From: Paenibacillus oceani
Lineage (GTDB): Bacteria > Bacillota > Bacilli > Paenibacillales > NBRC-103111
NCBI RefSeq assembly: GCF_014705615.1
Contig: NZ_JACXJA010000032.1
Location: 1 to 64,000 of the forward strand
DNA: 64,000 nt
Reading direction: 5' to 3'
Of this stretch, positions 54,337 to 63,484 are shown in pieces. The translations under genes and the position numbers were made by a program. Numbering within the stretch: the first letter of the stretch is position 1; every line of letters begins with the position of its first letter. Below the pieces are notes generated by a model. It saw only the letters and a list, made by a program, of their open reading frames with translations, was not told where the DNA came from and did no database searches.

Positions 54337-54789
54337 TTATTTTTTACCGAGTTGTTCCGCCAAGCCGATTAGAATTCCTTCCTTTCCACGAATGTAGCAG
54401 AGCCGATACGAGTTCTCGTACTGAACCACTTCGCCAACGAGCTGAGCACCATGCTTAGTGAGTCTGGATACCATTTCGTCAATGTCTTCAACGGCGAACA
54501 TGACGCGCAGATAACCGAGAGCATTTACGGGAGCCGTTCGGTGATCCGATACAACAGGCGGGGTAAGAAATTGCGAAAGTTCAAGTCGGCTGTGGCCATC
54601 CGGGGTAACCATCATAGCAATCTCTACACACTGGGAACCCAGCCCGGTTACGCGACCCGCCCATTCCCCTTCGATAGTAGCTCGCCCTTCGAGCTTCAAG
54701 CCAATCTCCTCGAAGAAAGAGATTGCGTTATCAAGGGATTCTACAACGATGCCAACATTGTCCATTCTTAGTAATTTGTTAGTTGCCAT
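54337..54789 (-). CDS. VOC family protein (glyoxalase-like)
   Basis: A 150-residue protein with two beta-alpha-beta3 modules. MDNVGIVVESLDNAISFFEEIGL opens the first, with VEIAMM and SRLELSQF strands supplying the ligand positions. LRVMFAVEDIDEMVSRLTKHG opens the second, ending RGKEGILIGLAEQ. Metal ligands near His/Glu positions suggest a lyase, epimerase or dioxygenase activity on a small molecule that cannot be named. AAGGAG lies nine bases before the ATG. It is not part of an operon. Confidence 0.88.
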   Translation of the reverse strand: MATNKLLRMDNVGIVVESLDNAISFFEEIGLKLEGRATIEGEWAGRVTGLGSQCVEIAMMVTPDGHSRLELSQFLTPPVVSDHRTAPVNALGYLRVMFAVEDIDEMVSRLTKHGAQLVGEVVQYENSYRLCYIRGKEGILIGLAEQLGKK

Positions 54790-54927
54790 TGTTTGATCTC
54801 CTTATGTATACAAAATTTATTAGCTGATCATCTTCATACGTATTCTATCAACAATTACTATTTTCTCCAAAAAAACAGACACGAAATCATTCACACGATA
54901 TATGCGGGTCCGTTACGCTGTATGATC

Positions 54928-55449
54928 TTATCCCCCAACTGCTATAACGCAAACTAAAGGGATCGGCTTCTGATCCCCTATTTTTATTTGTTTAACGGTA
55001 AAACCTGCATCCGTCAGATTTTGACCGGTGCTATCGGCAATACTCTGCAGCTTGCCCGCTGAAGGCGGTTGATTGAATAAATATAAGGTGCCTCCCGGCA
55101 GCAAAAGTTCCCGGATCCACTCCAGCTCGCGCGCGGCCTTCATCCAGAACAAGTTCACGTTTACGGCAAAAATTTTGTTAAACCGGCTGTGACCCAAATC
55201 GGCCTCGTGAAGCGGTGCGGCAAGAAATATCGCTTTCCCTGCCGACACAAAAGGAGCATTTAACTTCTCCGCTGCACGTATCATTTTTTCGGATTGGTCA
55301 ATTGCCGTGATCTTCCCGTCGACCAAGCGCCCGCAAATCAAGGAAGCCGCTGCTCCGTATCCGCAACCGATCTCCAGGATGCGATCTGATGGGTCGACTT
55401 CCAATATTTCAAATGCATAGGTAAGCCGATCGGCGATCGATTTCGTCAT
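54928..55449 (-). CDS. Class I SAM-dependent methyltransferase
   Basis: A 173-residue small methyltransferase with SAM motif I ILEIGCGYGAAASLIC (about 20-35) and the acidic residue in ITAIDQSEKMIRAAEK. A LLPGGTLYLFNQPP segment matches post-motif III. The substrate is unknown. AGGAGGGG lies before the ATG. It is alone between two terminators. Confidence 0.87.
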   Translation of the reverse strand: MTKSIADRLTYAFEILEVDPSDRILEIGCGYGAAASLICGRLVDGKITAIDQSEKMIRAAEKLNAPFVSAGKAIFLAAPLHEADLGHSRFNKIFAVNVNLFWMKAARELEWIRELLLPGGTLYLFNQPPSAGKLQSIADSTGQNLTDAGFTVKQIKIGDQKPIPLVCVIAVGG

Positions 55450-55553
55450 ACGATCCCCTCCTAGATGTGCTCGGGTAACCTGTCTACAAAATCCATTATA
55501 TCATACCGATTATTCCAATAAGCGCCTCGTCTGGCCATTCACCCTGTAGTCGC

Positions 55554-55591
55554 AAAAAAAGTTCTTGTCCACTTTCGGACAAGAACTTTTT
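55554..55591. terminator. Strong terminator of the DUF4838 unit
   Basis: A perfect 15-bp stem (55556-55570 with 55577-55591) with a 6-base loop ends in T runs on both strands. It lies about 40 bases after the leftward stop at 55631. Confidence 0.85.
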
Positions 55592-55630
55592 CCCTTTATT
55601 GCAAATTCCTTGCGGACCCGTTCCAGCCAA

Positions 55631-57985
55631 TCAGTCAGATGCAGCCTGCCAAAGCATCGCCGGCCCCGTAATTCCGCCTGTTCCCAATTCATCCAGTATC
55701 CTATTGCCTACATCGACAACGATTAGATTGGACTGTCCGAACCGGATGGCGTTAGTCGCGTCAAACTCCCACGGCGACGTTAACCCGCTGCCCTTTTTCA
55801 CCAGCGGCAGCTCTTGCCCGTTCATCCAAACCTTTGCGGTCTCATCGATGCTGCTGAACCAAAGGCGAATCGGATTGCCGTTGTCGAACTTTTTGTCGAC
55901 CTTTACTTCTGTCCGATACCAGACATGCCCTTTATAATAGCGAAGTCCTTGGCTGGACCATGTCTCGGAATAAGTCTTCAGCTTCATCCACGACTTCGTT
56001 CCCAAACCGGGTTTCCACAGACCTAACAAATCTCCGTTCTCGTGCGGGAACAGCATGGCATTCCATTCGTCCGGCATTTGAGCGACAACCCGGTTTCCTC
56101 CGGTAACGCGCTGTTCGCCTTCCGTCACCATCTTCTTCCAAAAGATATCGGTAAACACAAACGATCCATACGGATTTAAGATGACGGGCGAATGGAGCAC
56201 GGCTTCATTCCGTAGAGCGTATATTCGGTCAAACTGTTCTTTGGCCTTCACAAAATCAAGACGATTCATGGATTCCATCATACCAAGAAATTGGTCGCCG
56301 AAGTGATAAGCAAGCCGCACCATCGCAACACGCTTGCCATAAACCGGATCGTTCGATTTGTTCGCTTCCTTCTCGGCTTTGCTCAGCGTTTTCTCCATTT
56401 CCTTCCAAACCTTGTCCGTCAAAATATGCGGGAAATCATAAATGTTTCCGGCAAAATAATCGGCATCGGCAAAAGCCTGCTCCAACATTTCAAAATGCTC
56501 CCGCATCGGCTTGGCCGCCGGACCGTAAAACTTCGAATAGTAATCGTCCAGCAAGTCCTCAACATCCAGATCCGGATTCCACATCATTTTTGCCGCCAAA
56601 TAAAGTCCCGGACCCTGATACCCCCAAGAGGGCAAGTTTTCGGCGCGAATGCCGGTAATCCCGTTCTGCTTGTAATACTTCAACTCGCTGGACACTTGAT
56701 TGACGGGCGAAAACGGAAGGCCCGGATCGGCAAGATTGTACAGATACTGGTAAATGTGAGGCTGAACCCCAAGATTCCGCCAGCCTTCGATGATCTCTTT
56801 CAGGTGACCGCGTTCCCAGGAAAGAGGATTGTCCAGGGCATGGAAGCGGTCTACCGTAATCGAAGCGATGACCGGGATGAGTCTGGGATGCGGCGTCCAG
56901 CGTACCGGCGGTTGGTAATACGTGTCATAGGCGTAAAACGAGATGCTGACATCCGGATATCCGGCCAACTCCAGCTGTTCCAACACTAGATTGTAAAATT
57001 TCACGTAACGATCCGTTAACGACAAAGTGTCGTGCGTTGCGTCCAAATCATTTCCATCCCAGTCCGGGTGAGGTTGAAGCACCTTCACAAGACCGTCATT
57101 CGGCCCCATTCTCAGGTCTTTCAGATTAGGATCCTGCTGCAATTTGTTCAGCGAGCCCTGTACGACACAGGCCAAAACGTCAGGCTTCGTAACGTCCAAT
57201 TGGGTCGTCGGTAGTCCGTTCTCGTTCGGCAGGTACAGATCGGGCCGGTCCTTTGCGCTGAGGGTGCACGGAAGACCATGATTGCCGTAGTACTTTTGAT
57301 TCAGTCTCATATATTCAACCCAAATCTTGCCCTCGTTCAAATTGACGCCGTTCGGAAGTCCGGAAGGTTTCTGATAACCTTCGGTTGCTTGCATCGCCCT
57401 GGCCGAAAAGCCGGGATGCTGGATCGTATCTTGAATTGGAAGCGTTATCGTTTTTCTCGACGGAATTACCGTCCCGATGTCTCCGGGCATGAACCAACGT
57501 ACGCCCAACTGCTCCAGAAGCTCGAAAGCCGCATATAACGTGCCTTGATCCGAGAGCCCGTACAGTTGGACGGAGTCCGCCGTCGCCGCTAGACGGAAAG
57601 AGGCGGGATCTTCTCCGCCTTGACGGATTGCATCCAGGTCGATATGGGGGGACGCTCCTCCGATAAAGATTTTCGTTCCGGTTGCTTCTCCCACGTTCGT
57701 TACAATAGGAAGCTCCGCCCCGGATATGCTTTTTATGTAATTCACCAGTTCAGTTGCCGCCTTCTTCTCCAATACCGAAGCATACACCGTCGTTACAACG
57801 GTTGCCGAAGGTTTGCCGTCGCTCACAAGCACAACGCCTTGTTCTGCACCTTGATGCTTCCGGCCTGCTTCGTCCGCCAGGCCCCTTTCATTTGCACTCG
57901 CTTGCCCGGCCGCCATCAGCAGCGGGGCAACAGCCCATACCAAAATCAACAGCCAAACGAACCGTTTTCCTTTCCTCATCCTCAA
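55631..57985 (-). CDS. Secreted DUF4838 domain protein
   Basis: A 784-residue protein with a Sec signal peptide (about 1-31, ends GQASA). The N-terminal domain (about 45-180, ATELVNYIKSISGAELPIV and LLEQLGVRWFMPGDIG) is the alpha-glucuronidase-type N-domain. A TIM-barrel-like DUF4838 region follows (about 190-560, WTPHPRLIPVIASITVDRFH). The last 150 residues form a galactose-binding sandwich (RTEVKVDKKFDN and WMNGQEL). Such proteins occur in polysaccharide loci and the reaction is unproven. The start is a TTG at 57985 with AGGAGG seven bases upstream. It is the last gene of the importer unit. Confidence 0.87.
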   Translation of the reverse strand: MRMRKGKRFVWLLILVWAVAPLLMAAGQASANERGLADEAGRKHQGAEQGVVLVSDGKPSATVVTTVYASVLEKKAATELVNYIKSISGAELPIVTNVGEATGTKIFIGGASPHIDLDAIRQGGEDPASFRLAATADSVQLYGLSDQGTLYAAFELLEQLGVRWFMPGDIGTVIPSRKTITLPIQDTIQHPGFSARAMQATEGYQKPSGLPNGVNLNEGKIWVEYMRLNQKYYGNHGLPCTLSAKDRPDLYLPNENGLPTTQLDVTKPDVLACVVQGSLNKLQQDPNLKDLRMGPNDGLVKVLQPHPDWDGNDLDATHDTLSLTDRYVKFYNLVLEQLELAGYPDVSISFYAYDTYYQPPVRWTPHPRLIPVIASITVDRFHALDNPLSWERGHLKEIIEGWRNLGVQPHIYQYLYNLADPGLPFSPVNQVSSELKYYKQNGITGIRAENLPSWGYQGPGLYLAAKMMWNPDLDVEDLLDDYYSKFYGPAAKPMREHFEMLEQAFADADYFAGNIYDFPHILTDKVWKEMEKTLSKAEKEANKSNDPVYGKRVAMVRLAYHFGDQFLGMMESMNRLDFVKAKEQFDRIYALRNEAVLHSPVILNPYGSFVFTDIFWKKMVTEGEQRVTGGNRVVAQMPDEWNAMLFPHENGDLLGLWKPGLGTKSWMKLKTYSETWSSQGLRYYKGHVWYRTEVKVDKKFDNGNPIRLWFSSIDETAKVWMNGQELPLVKKGSGLTSPWEFDATNAIRFGQSNLIVVDVGNRILDELGTGGITGPAMLWQAASD

Positions 57986-58011
57986 CTTAGCGCCTCCTTT
58001 TGTTGAAGCCT

Positions 58012-58031
58012 CCCGGAATGATCATTCCGGG
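58012..58031. promoter_or_regulatory. Perfect 20-base palindrome between SBP and DUF4838 genes
   Basis: The ten bases CCCGGAATGA are followed directly by their reverse complement. Extended by G-T and C-G pairs, the transcript would form a stable hairpin between cotranscribed genes. There is no T run, so an mRNA-stabilising or partially terminating element after the SBP gene is more likely than a full terminator. Confidence 0.5.
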
Positions 58032-58099
58032 GGCTTGGGCCTGATGGCCGGGAATTCTATTGTTACACCCCAAAGCGGGAGTGCGAACAATCCTTCTCC

Positions 58100-59644
58100 T
58101 TATTTCTTGCTTTCCATTTGACCGATGTAATCGTTCATCTCCTTCAAATACGTTTTGCCGAATTTCGTATGCCACTCCTGCAGCACTTTTTTGTACTCGG
58201 AAGGATCGGCGTCGCCAATAATGACTTTCGTCGTAACCTCGCTGAACTTTTTGTTGAAATCCAGATAAGGCGGCGTTTTCGCAATGGCCGGCGTGAACTC
58301 GCGGTCTTTAGACAGCACGATTCTTTTCACAGCTTTTTCGATGTTCGGCACGAGCTTTTGCTTCATCTCCTCCGGCATCCCCGGATTAATGAAGAACATG
58401 TAGTCGTTGGCGCGGCGAACGATATTTTTGCGGACAAAGGTTTCCAGCGGCGGGTCCACGAAGACGCGCTTGTTGGCTTCCACCTTGAAATCATGCCCTT
58501 CCACGCCGTTATAGATCGAATCCCAGCCTTTGTCCGACAGCATGTAATCGAATACGTCGACAACTCGCTGCGGGTCCTTCGCATTGCGGGTTACCGCCCA
58601 AAAGCCCCACATGCCCGTTCCGAGCCCGAGCCCTTTCATCTCGCCTTGTTGATTTTTCACGTATACGTAAGCAAGCTCGTAGTTCGGATTAATGGTTTTG
58701 CCGGCTTTGAGGAACGTTTCGTAATGGCCTGCGAACCCTTCCAATATGCCGGTTTTGCCGCTTTGAAACCGCTCTAAAGCTTTGGTGGCGTCGAGCGACG
58801 GCGAATCCGGATCGATCAGCCCTTCCTTGAACAGCTTGGCCGTTAACTCCAAAGCCTTCGAATATGGATCGGCGTTCATATCGTATTGGGGGTTCATAAA
58901 CTTATACTCGCCACCGCCGGACTCCTGCCAGCCGTATAAACCAAGCTCGTTCTGGAAAATCGGCTTGAGTGATTTATCGCCGCCCGCAGCCGTCCCATAT
59001 CCGTACGTATCGTGTTTTCCGTTGCCGTCGGGGTCTTCCTTCGAAAATTTCCGCATAATCTCGATCATTTGATCCAGCGTAATTTCGTTATTGTCCGGGA
59101 GCTTGATATTTAATTTATCGAGCCAGTCTTTCCGAAGCCAGTACCCGTCGGAGCGGATCACGGTCGTCCGCGGTATCCCGTAAATTTTGCCGTCGTTGTT
59201 GACCCGCAACGAGTCCCAGGAAATATCGTACGAATATTTTTTAACGTTGTCGGCGCTTTTCAAATATTCATCGATCGGCACGATCACGCCGTCCTTAACC
59301 GCTTTCAAAAACGCGGCATCGCTGGTACTCGGAAAATAAACGACATCGGGATAGTCTCCGGTCGTCAGCGATAATTGAAGACGCTCGCTGTAGCCGGTCG
59401 ACGGCGGGATATCGAATTTGATCGACGTATTCGTTGCTTTCTCGATTGATTGAACGAGCAGCTTGTCCGTTTCCGATAAGTTGGATGATGCAAATTGCCC
59501 CATGATTTTCATGCTTACTAGTGCATTTCCCGCCCCGGCCGGCTTCTTGTCGCCCGTCTCGGCCGTATTGGTATTGCTTCCGCATGCGGTCGCCCCGGCG
59601 AGCAGCACCGTTACGCCCACTCCAGCCATTACTTTTTTGAACAT
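58100..59644 (-). CDS. LplA-type solute-binding lipoprotein of an ABC importer
   Basis: A 514-residue extracellular sugar-binding protein with the signal ending ATAC (Cys21 lipidated). It has the LplA/YtcQ features KEDPDGNGKHDTYGYG and SDKGWDSIYNGVEGHDF. It lies 50 bases downstream of two permease genes and completes a CUT1 importer that lacks only the ATPase. In Firmicutes such importers commonly borrow a shared MsmX-type ATPase. The ligand is unknown but is likely an oligosaccharide linked to the DUF4838 protein. Confidence 0.92.
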   Translation of the reverse strand: MFKKVMAGVGVTVLLAGATACGSNTNTAETGDKKPAGAGNALVSMKIMGQFASSNLSETDKLLVQSIEKATNTSIKFDIPPSTGYSERLQLSLTTGDYPDVVYFPSTSDAAFLKAVKDGVIVPIDEYLKSADNVKKYSYDISWDSLRVNNDGKIYGIPRTTVIRSDGYWLRKDWLDKLNIKLPDNNEITLDQMIEIMRKFSKEDPDGNGKHDTYGYGTAAGGDKSLKPIFQNELGLYGWQESGGGEYKFMNPQYDMNADPYSKALELTAKLFKEGLIDPDSPSLDATKALERFQSGKTGILEGFAGHYETFLKAGKTINPNYELAYVYVKNQQGEMKGLGLGTGMWGFWAVTRNAKDPQRVVDVFDYMLSDKGWDSIYNGVEGHDFKVEANKRVFVDPPLETFVRKNIVRRANDYMFFINPGMPEEMKQKLVPNIEKAVKRIVLSKDREFTPAIAKTPPYLDFNKKFSEVTTKVIIGDADPSEYKKVLQEWHTKFGKTYLKEMNDYIGQMESKK

Positions 59645-59694
59645 GTGTTCAGCCTCCCTTTTATATTTGCTTTATATGTCAAGGGTCTTTCTGT

Positions 59695-60570
59695 TCATCC
59701 TTTTATCGACCCCAGCATAATCCCTTTGACAAAAAATCGTTGAAGAAACGGGTACACCGACAAAATCGGCAGCATGACGATCATAATCGTCGCGTATTTC
59801 AGCTTCTCCGGCATGACGTTCATATTGCCGATCTCGGCGCTGTTGCCCCCCGCCGATATTTGCAGCATATGAGCGCCTTCGATAACCTCCCGCAAAAACA
59901 GCATCAACGGCCAGTTTTCCACGCTTCGGATGTAAATGATCGCCGAAAAAAAGCTGTTCCAATAACCGACCGCCGCAAACAGCGTTAATGTGGCGATTAT
60001 CGGCATGGAGAGCGGAACGACGATTTTGAACAAAATGTAGGGCTCGGACGCTCCGTCCATTTTCGCGGCTTCCTCCAGCTCCTCCGGAATGTTCTGCATG
60101 AAATTCACCATCAGGATTAAGCTGAATGCGGAGAATAAGCCGGGAAATACGAGCGCGGCCAACGTGTCCAGCATGCCGAGAGAACGAATCAGGTAAAAGT
60201 TCGGAATGAGTCCGCCGTTGAACAGCATCGTGAAGATGACCAGATTGATCAGGAGCGCTCTGCCTTTCAGATGCGTTTTGGAGAGCGGATACGCCGTGAT
60301 TATATACAGAAAGATGCCCAATGCTACGCCGCTGACCGTAACGATCAGCGTATTGAGGTAGCTTCTCGCAAGCACCGGATGAGAAAGAATTTCCTTGTAG
60401 GCATCAAACGAGATTTGGCTGGGCCATATGCGCATCGGGTTTTGCAGATAAGCGCTGTGCGAGCTGATCGAAACCGCCGCGACGTTCAGAAGGGGATACA
60501 GCATGACCGCGCAAATCAAAGAGACGATGAGATAGATGGCGATGTCAAAAAGCTCGATTTTTTTGTGCAT
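59695..60570 (-). CDS. ABC sugar transporter permease (LplC/YtcP type)
   Basis: A 291-residue inner-membrane permease with six membrane helices. The EAA loop EELEEAAKMDGASEPYILFK (about 160-179) is the contact site for the ATPase. GAGGAAC lies before the ATG. It is 15 bases after the partner permease, so the pair is cotranscribed with the SBP. Confidence 0.93.
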   Translation of the reverse strand: MHKKIELFDIAIYLIVSLICAVMLYPLLNVAAVSISSHSAYLQNPMRIWPSQISFDAYKEILSHPVLARSYLNTLIVTVSGVALGIFLYIITAYPLSKTHLKGRALLINLVIFTMLFNGGLIPNFYLIRSLGMLDTLAALVFPGLFSAFSLILMVNFMQNIPEELEEAAKMDGASEPYILFKIVVPLSMPIIATLTLFAAVGYWNSFFSAIIYIRSVENWPLMLFLREVIEGAHMLQISAGGNSAEIGNMNVMPEKLKYATIMIVMLPILSVYPFLQRFFVKGIMLGSIKG

Positions 60571-60585
60571 GTTCCTCTTTACCTC

Positions 60586-61503
60586 CTACCACAGTGACTT
60601 TCCGAATAAGCGCGCGATCCGGTTGGCCAAAACGATCATAACCAGCCCGACTACCGATTTGAACAAGCCGACGGCAGCCGTAAAAGAGAGTCTTCCTTCC
60701 AATAAGCCGACCCGGTACGTGTAGGTTTCAAACACGTCAGCCACCTCGTAAGTAGCCGGATTATACAGCAGGAAGATCTGCTCGAAGCCGATATCCAATA
60801 CGCTTCCGACCCGCAGGACCAAAATAATGACGATCGTGGTCGCAATGCTGGGAAGCGAAATGTACCATATTTTCTGCAGCCGGTTGGCCCCGTCGATCGT
60901 GGCCGATTCGTAAAGGGACGGGTCCACGGACGTAAGCGCAGCCAAGTAAATGATCGTCCCCCAGCCGAGCTCCTTCCAAATTTCCGCGGAAACCAGAATC
61001 GTCCGGAAAAACTCGGGCTTCAGCAGAAAATGTATCGGCTCTCCGCCGAAATCGACGATCAGCCGGTTGACCCAGCCGGACGACGGCGACAGCATATTGA
61101 TAATGATGCCAGATATGACGACCCACGATATGAAATGCGGCAAATACAGCACCGTTTGGGCGACTCTTTTGAAAAGAAGGTTCCTGATTTCGTTCAGCAT
61201 AATAGCCAGTACGATCGGTGCCGGAAATCCGAATAAAACTTGATAAAAGCTAATAATTAGCGAATTCCTTAAAATCTTGAAAAAATCGTCCGATTGAAAC
61301 AGATAGCGGAAATGCTCGAAGCCGACCCAGTCGCTTCCCCAGATGCCTTTGGTCAAATTGAAATCCTGGAACGCAATGACAATGCCGAACATCGGGATAT
61401 ATTTGAAAATAAGCAGATAGATAAACCCGGGTAAAAGCAAAACATACAGCCACTTGTTTTTTCGTGCATACAACCAGGCAGGACTGACTTTGCTGTTATT
61501 CAT
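60586..61503 (-). CDS. ABC sugar transporter permease (LplB type)
   Basis: A 305-residue inner-membrane permease with six helices. Its N-terminus, KNKWLYVLLLPGFIYLLIFKY, is typical of the LplB group. The EAA loop is present as DPSLYESATIDGANRLQKIW. GGAGGAGA lies before the ATG. It is 36 bases after the FAD-dependent oxidoreductase gene and belongs to the same unit. Confidence 0.93.
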   Translation of the reverse strand: MNNSKVSPAWLYARKNKWLYVLLLPGFIYLLIFKYIPMFGIVIAFQDFNLTKGIWGSDWVGFEHFRYLFQSDDFFKILRNSLIISFYQVLFGFPAPIVLAIMLNEIRNLLFKRVAQTVLYLPHFISWVVISGIIINMLSPSSGWVNRLIVDFGGEPIHFLLKPEFFRTILVSAEIWKELGWGTIIYLAALTSVDPSLYESATIDGANRLQKIWYISLPSIATTIVIILVLRVGSVLDIGFEQIFLLYNPATYEVADVFETYTYRVGLLEGRLSFTAAVGLFKSVVGLVMIVLANRIARLFGKSLW

Positions 61504-61539
61504 CCCATTCTCCTCCCGAAGACGCTTCCGTACGCGGCG

Positions 61540-63354
61540 TTACTCGCAGACGAGCTCAACCACCCGCGCATGGTCCAAGCCGTTCGTGGCGATAACCTCC
61601 AAGCGGAGCTTCTTCAGATTTTTCAAAGTTACGGGCAATTGGATCATTCGTTGGTAGTTGTCCCTGATATGGGCGATTTCCGTCTCCCCTCGTTCGTCAT
61701 AAGCGATCAGCTTAAACTCCTTCAGCGTTTCGGCTTGCGGGCGCCCCCACTGCATATAATTCTGAACTACGTCCAAATGACATAACATCAATAAACGGTG
61801 AAGCCCGGTATCCAGAACGATCGTAATCCGGGAAACCGATACCGGCTCCTCCCACTCCAGTTCCAGCCATGGACGGCCGTCTCCCGGCTCCGACATCCAG
61901 CGATGCGTGCCGCCTGTAGTCAAGTCGGGCCGTACCCCCTTCTCCCCGTGAACGGCGCGGGTATGTCCGTCCACAACGTTCCCGCAATATCCGTGTGTTT
62001 GTTCGGACGATGCGGAGATCCGGGCCAGTTTGGCGAGGTTTCCATCCAGCATTTTACCGGGTAAAAACGCTCCCTGCCGAAGCAATTGCTGCTGGGCCTC
62101 CTTCACTACATCGCTTTCGCGCCGCGCTTGTTCCAGCGGAAGCCTGCGCTTCACCGCCGTTGCCGCGAACGTTCCGAGCCCTTCCCCCATGACCGCGCAT
62201 GTCGCCATAACCCGGGTGCTGGAGAATGCGATGTGGGTAGCCGATAAATTGCGTCCGGCGAACATCAGATTCGATACGTTCCTGCTTATCATCGAGCGAA
62301 GCGGAATGCCGTACAGATAAGGCGTGAACGGCTGATTGCACGGCTTCTCGTCTTTCGCATCGATGCCTTGGGGAGGATGGGTATCCATCGACCAGCCGCC
62401 GTAAGCGATTACATCATCGAAGTCGATAGCCTGCTGAATGTCGTTTTGGGTCAGTACGTGCAAACCGATAAATCGTCTGGACTCTCTTTTTCCCGGAAGA
62501 AAGCCGAACCAATCCAGCGCCCAGTTTACGGAATCGGGGTGATTGCCGCTATTCTTGATGTGATCCCATACCCCCAGCATGATTGCAAGCAGCTCGTCGC
62601 GGATCTGCTCGTTATCCTTGATCGTATCCAGCGTACCGCCGAATTCCACCCACCAATAGCCGAACTCCCAGGAGTCGTGGCTTCTGAATTTCAGATCTTC
62701 TTCTGTAAACTTGCGGGCCCATTCCGGCGCGGTAAAAGGCATCGGACGCCCCATATCCTTCGATGTAAACAAAAGCGAAGATCCGAGACGGTAAGCGTCT
62801 CTGTTCAGGCTCGCGCCGGACTCGTTATATTCCTCTACCGCTTCACGGCCCGTCGTAAAATCGGCCCCGGCTTCAAACCCGAGCCGGCCGTCGCCCGTGC
62901 AGTCCACGAAAATATCAGAGTGAATCGTGAAGCTCTCCTCCGTGCTTTCTCTCACCGCGTAAGCGGAACGAATACGGGAGCCTTCGACTTCAGCGCCGAC
63001 AACCGCCGTGTTCAGCATCAGGGTCAGATTCGGTTCGGCACGGCATTTCTCATATAAAATCAAGTCCAGCATACTCGCGCTTCGCTGCGGATTGCGCACC
63101 GCGCACTCCAGCATGATTTCTTCGATAATGCCGGTTTCTCTGCGCTCCGTCTCCAATTCCTTGCCGATCGTGGATGCGCCGGATATGTTCATGCGAATTT
63201 CCGACGATGCATTTCCGCCGAGAACTGAACGCTCCTGGCATACAATCACCCGGGCTCCGTTACGCGCCGCGGCAATAGCAGCCGCCACCCCCGTCATCCC
63301 TCCGCCGGCGATCAAAATGTCCGTGCTTAACAGTTTCGTATCTGGCTTACCCAT
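61540..63354 (-). CDS. FAD-dependent oxidoreductase with C-terminal discoidin-like domain
   Basis: A 604-residue protein. A Rossmann FAD site near the N-terminus ([21 protein letters not shown]) and [16 protein letters not shown] mark the FAD_oxidored family. The second FAD contact is [20 protein letters not shown]. Residues about 430-604 form an F5/8-type sandwich ([20 protein letters not shown]). It has no signal peptide. The reaction is unknown; relatives occur in sugar and polysaccharide loci. It opens the importer unit and is divergent from an AraC gene. AAAGGAG lies before the ATG. Confidence 0.88.
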   Translation of the reverse strand: MGKPDTKLLSTDILIAGGGMTGVAAAIAAARNGARVIVCQERSVLGGNASSEIRMNISGASTIGKELETERRETGIIEEIMLECAVRNPQRSASMLDLILYEKCRAEPNLTLMLNTAVVGAEVEGSRIRSAYAVRESTEESFTIHSDIFVDCTGDGRLGFEAGADFTTGREAVEEYNESGASLNRDAYRLGSSLLFTSKDMGRPMPFTAPEWARKFTEEDLKFRSHDSWEFGYWWVEFGGTLDTIKDNEQIRDELLAIMLGVWDHIKNSGNHPDSVNWALDWFGFLPGKRESRRFIGLHVLTQNDIQQAIDFDDVIAYGGWSMDTHPPQGIDAKDEKPCNQPFTPYLYGIPLRSMISRNVSNLMFAGRNLSATHIAFSSTRVMATCAVMGEGLGTFAATAVKRRLPLEQARRESDVVKEAQQQLLRQGAFLPGKMLDGNLAKLARISASSEQTHGYCGNVVDGHTRAVHGEKGVRPDLTTGGTHRWMSEPGDGRPWLELEWEEPVSVSRITIVLDTGLHRLLMLCHLDVVQNYMQWGRPQAETLKEFKLIAYDERGETEIAHIRDNYQRMIQLPVTLKNLKKLRLEVIATNGLDHARVVELVCE

Positions 63355-63484
63355 GCTGCATTGACTCCTTTGTTTTCTATGATATCTTTAATTACATATT
63401 AAGATCTTTCGTTGACTAATTGGAATTCATAGAATTACCTCTTCATATCCAAAATTACAAAACAATCGAACGAGGTGAGGAGAA

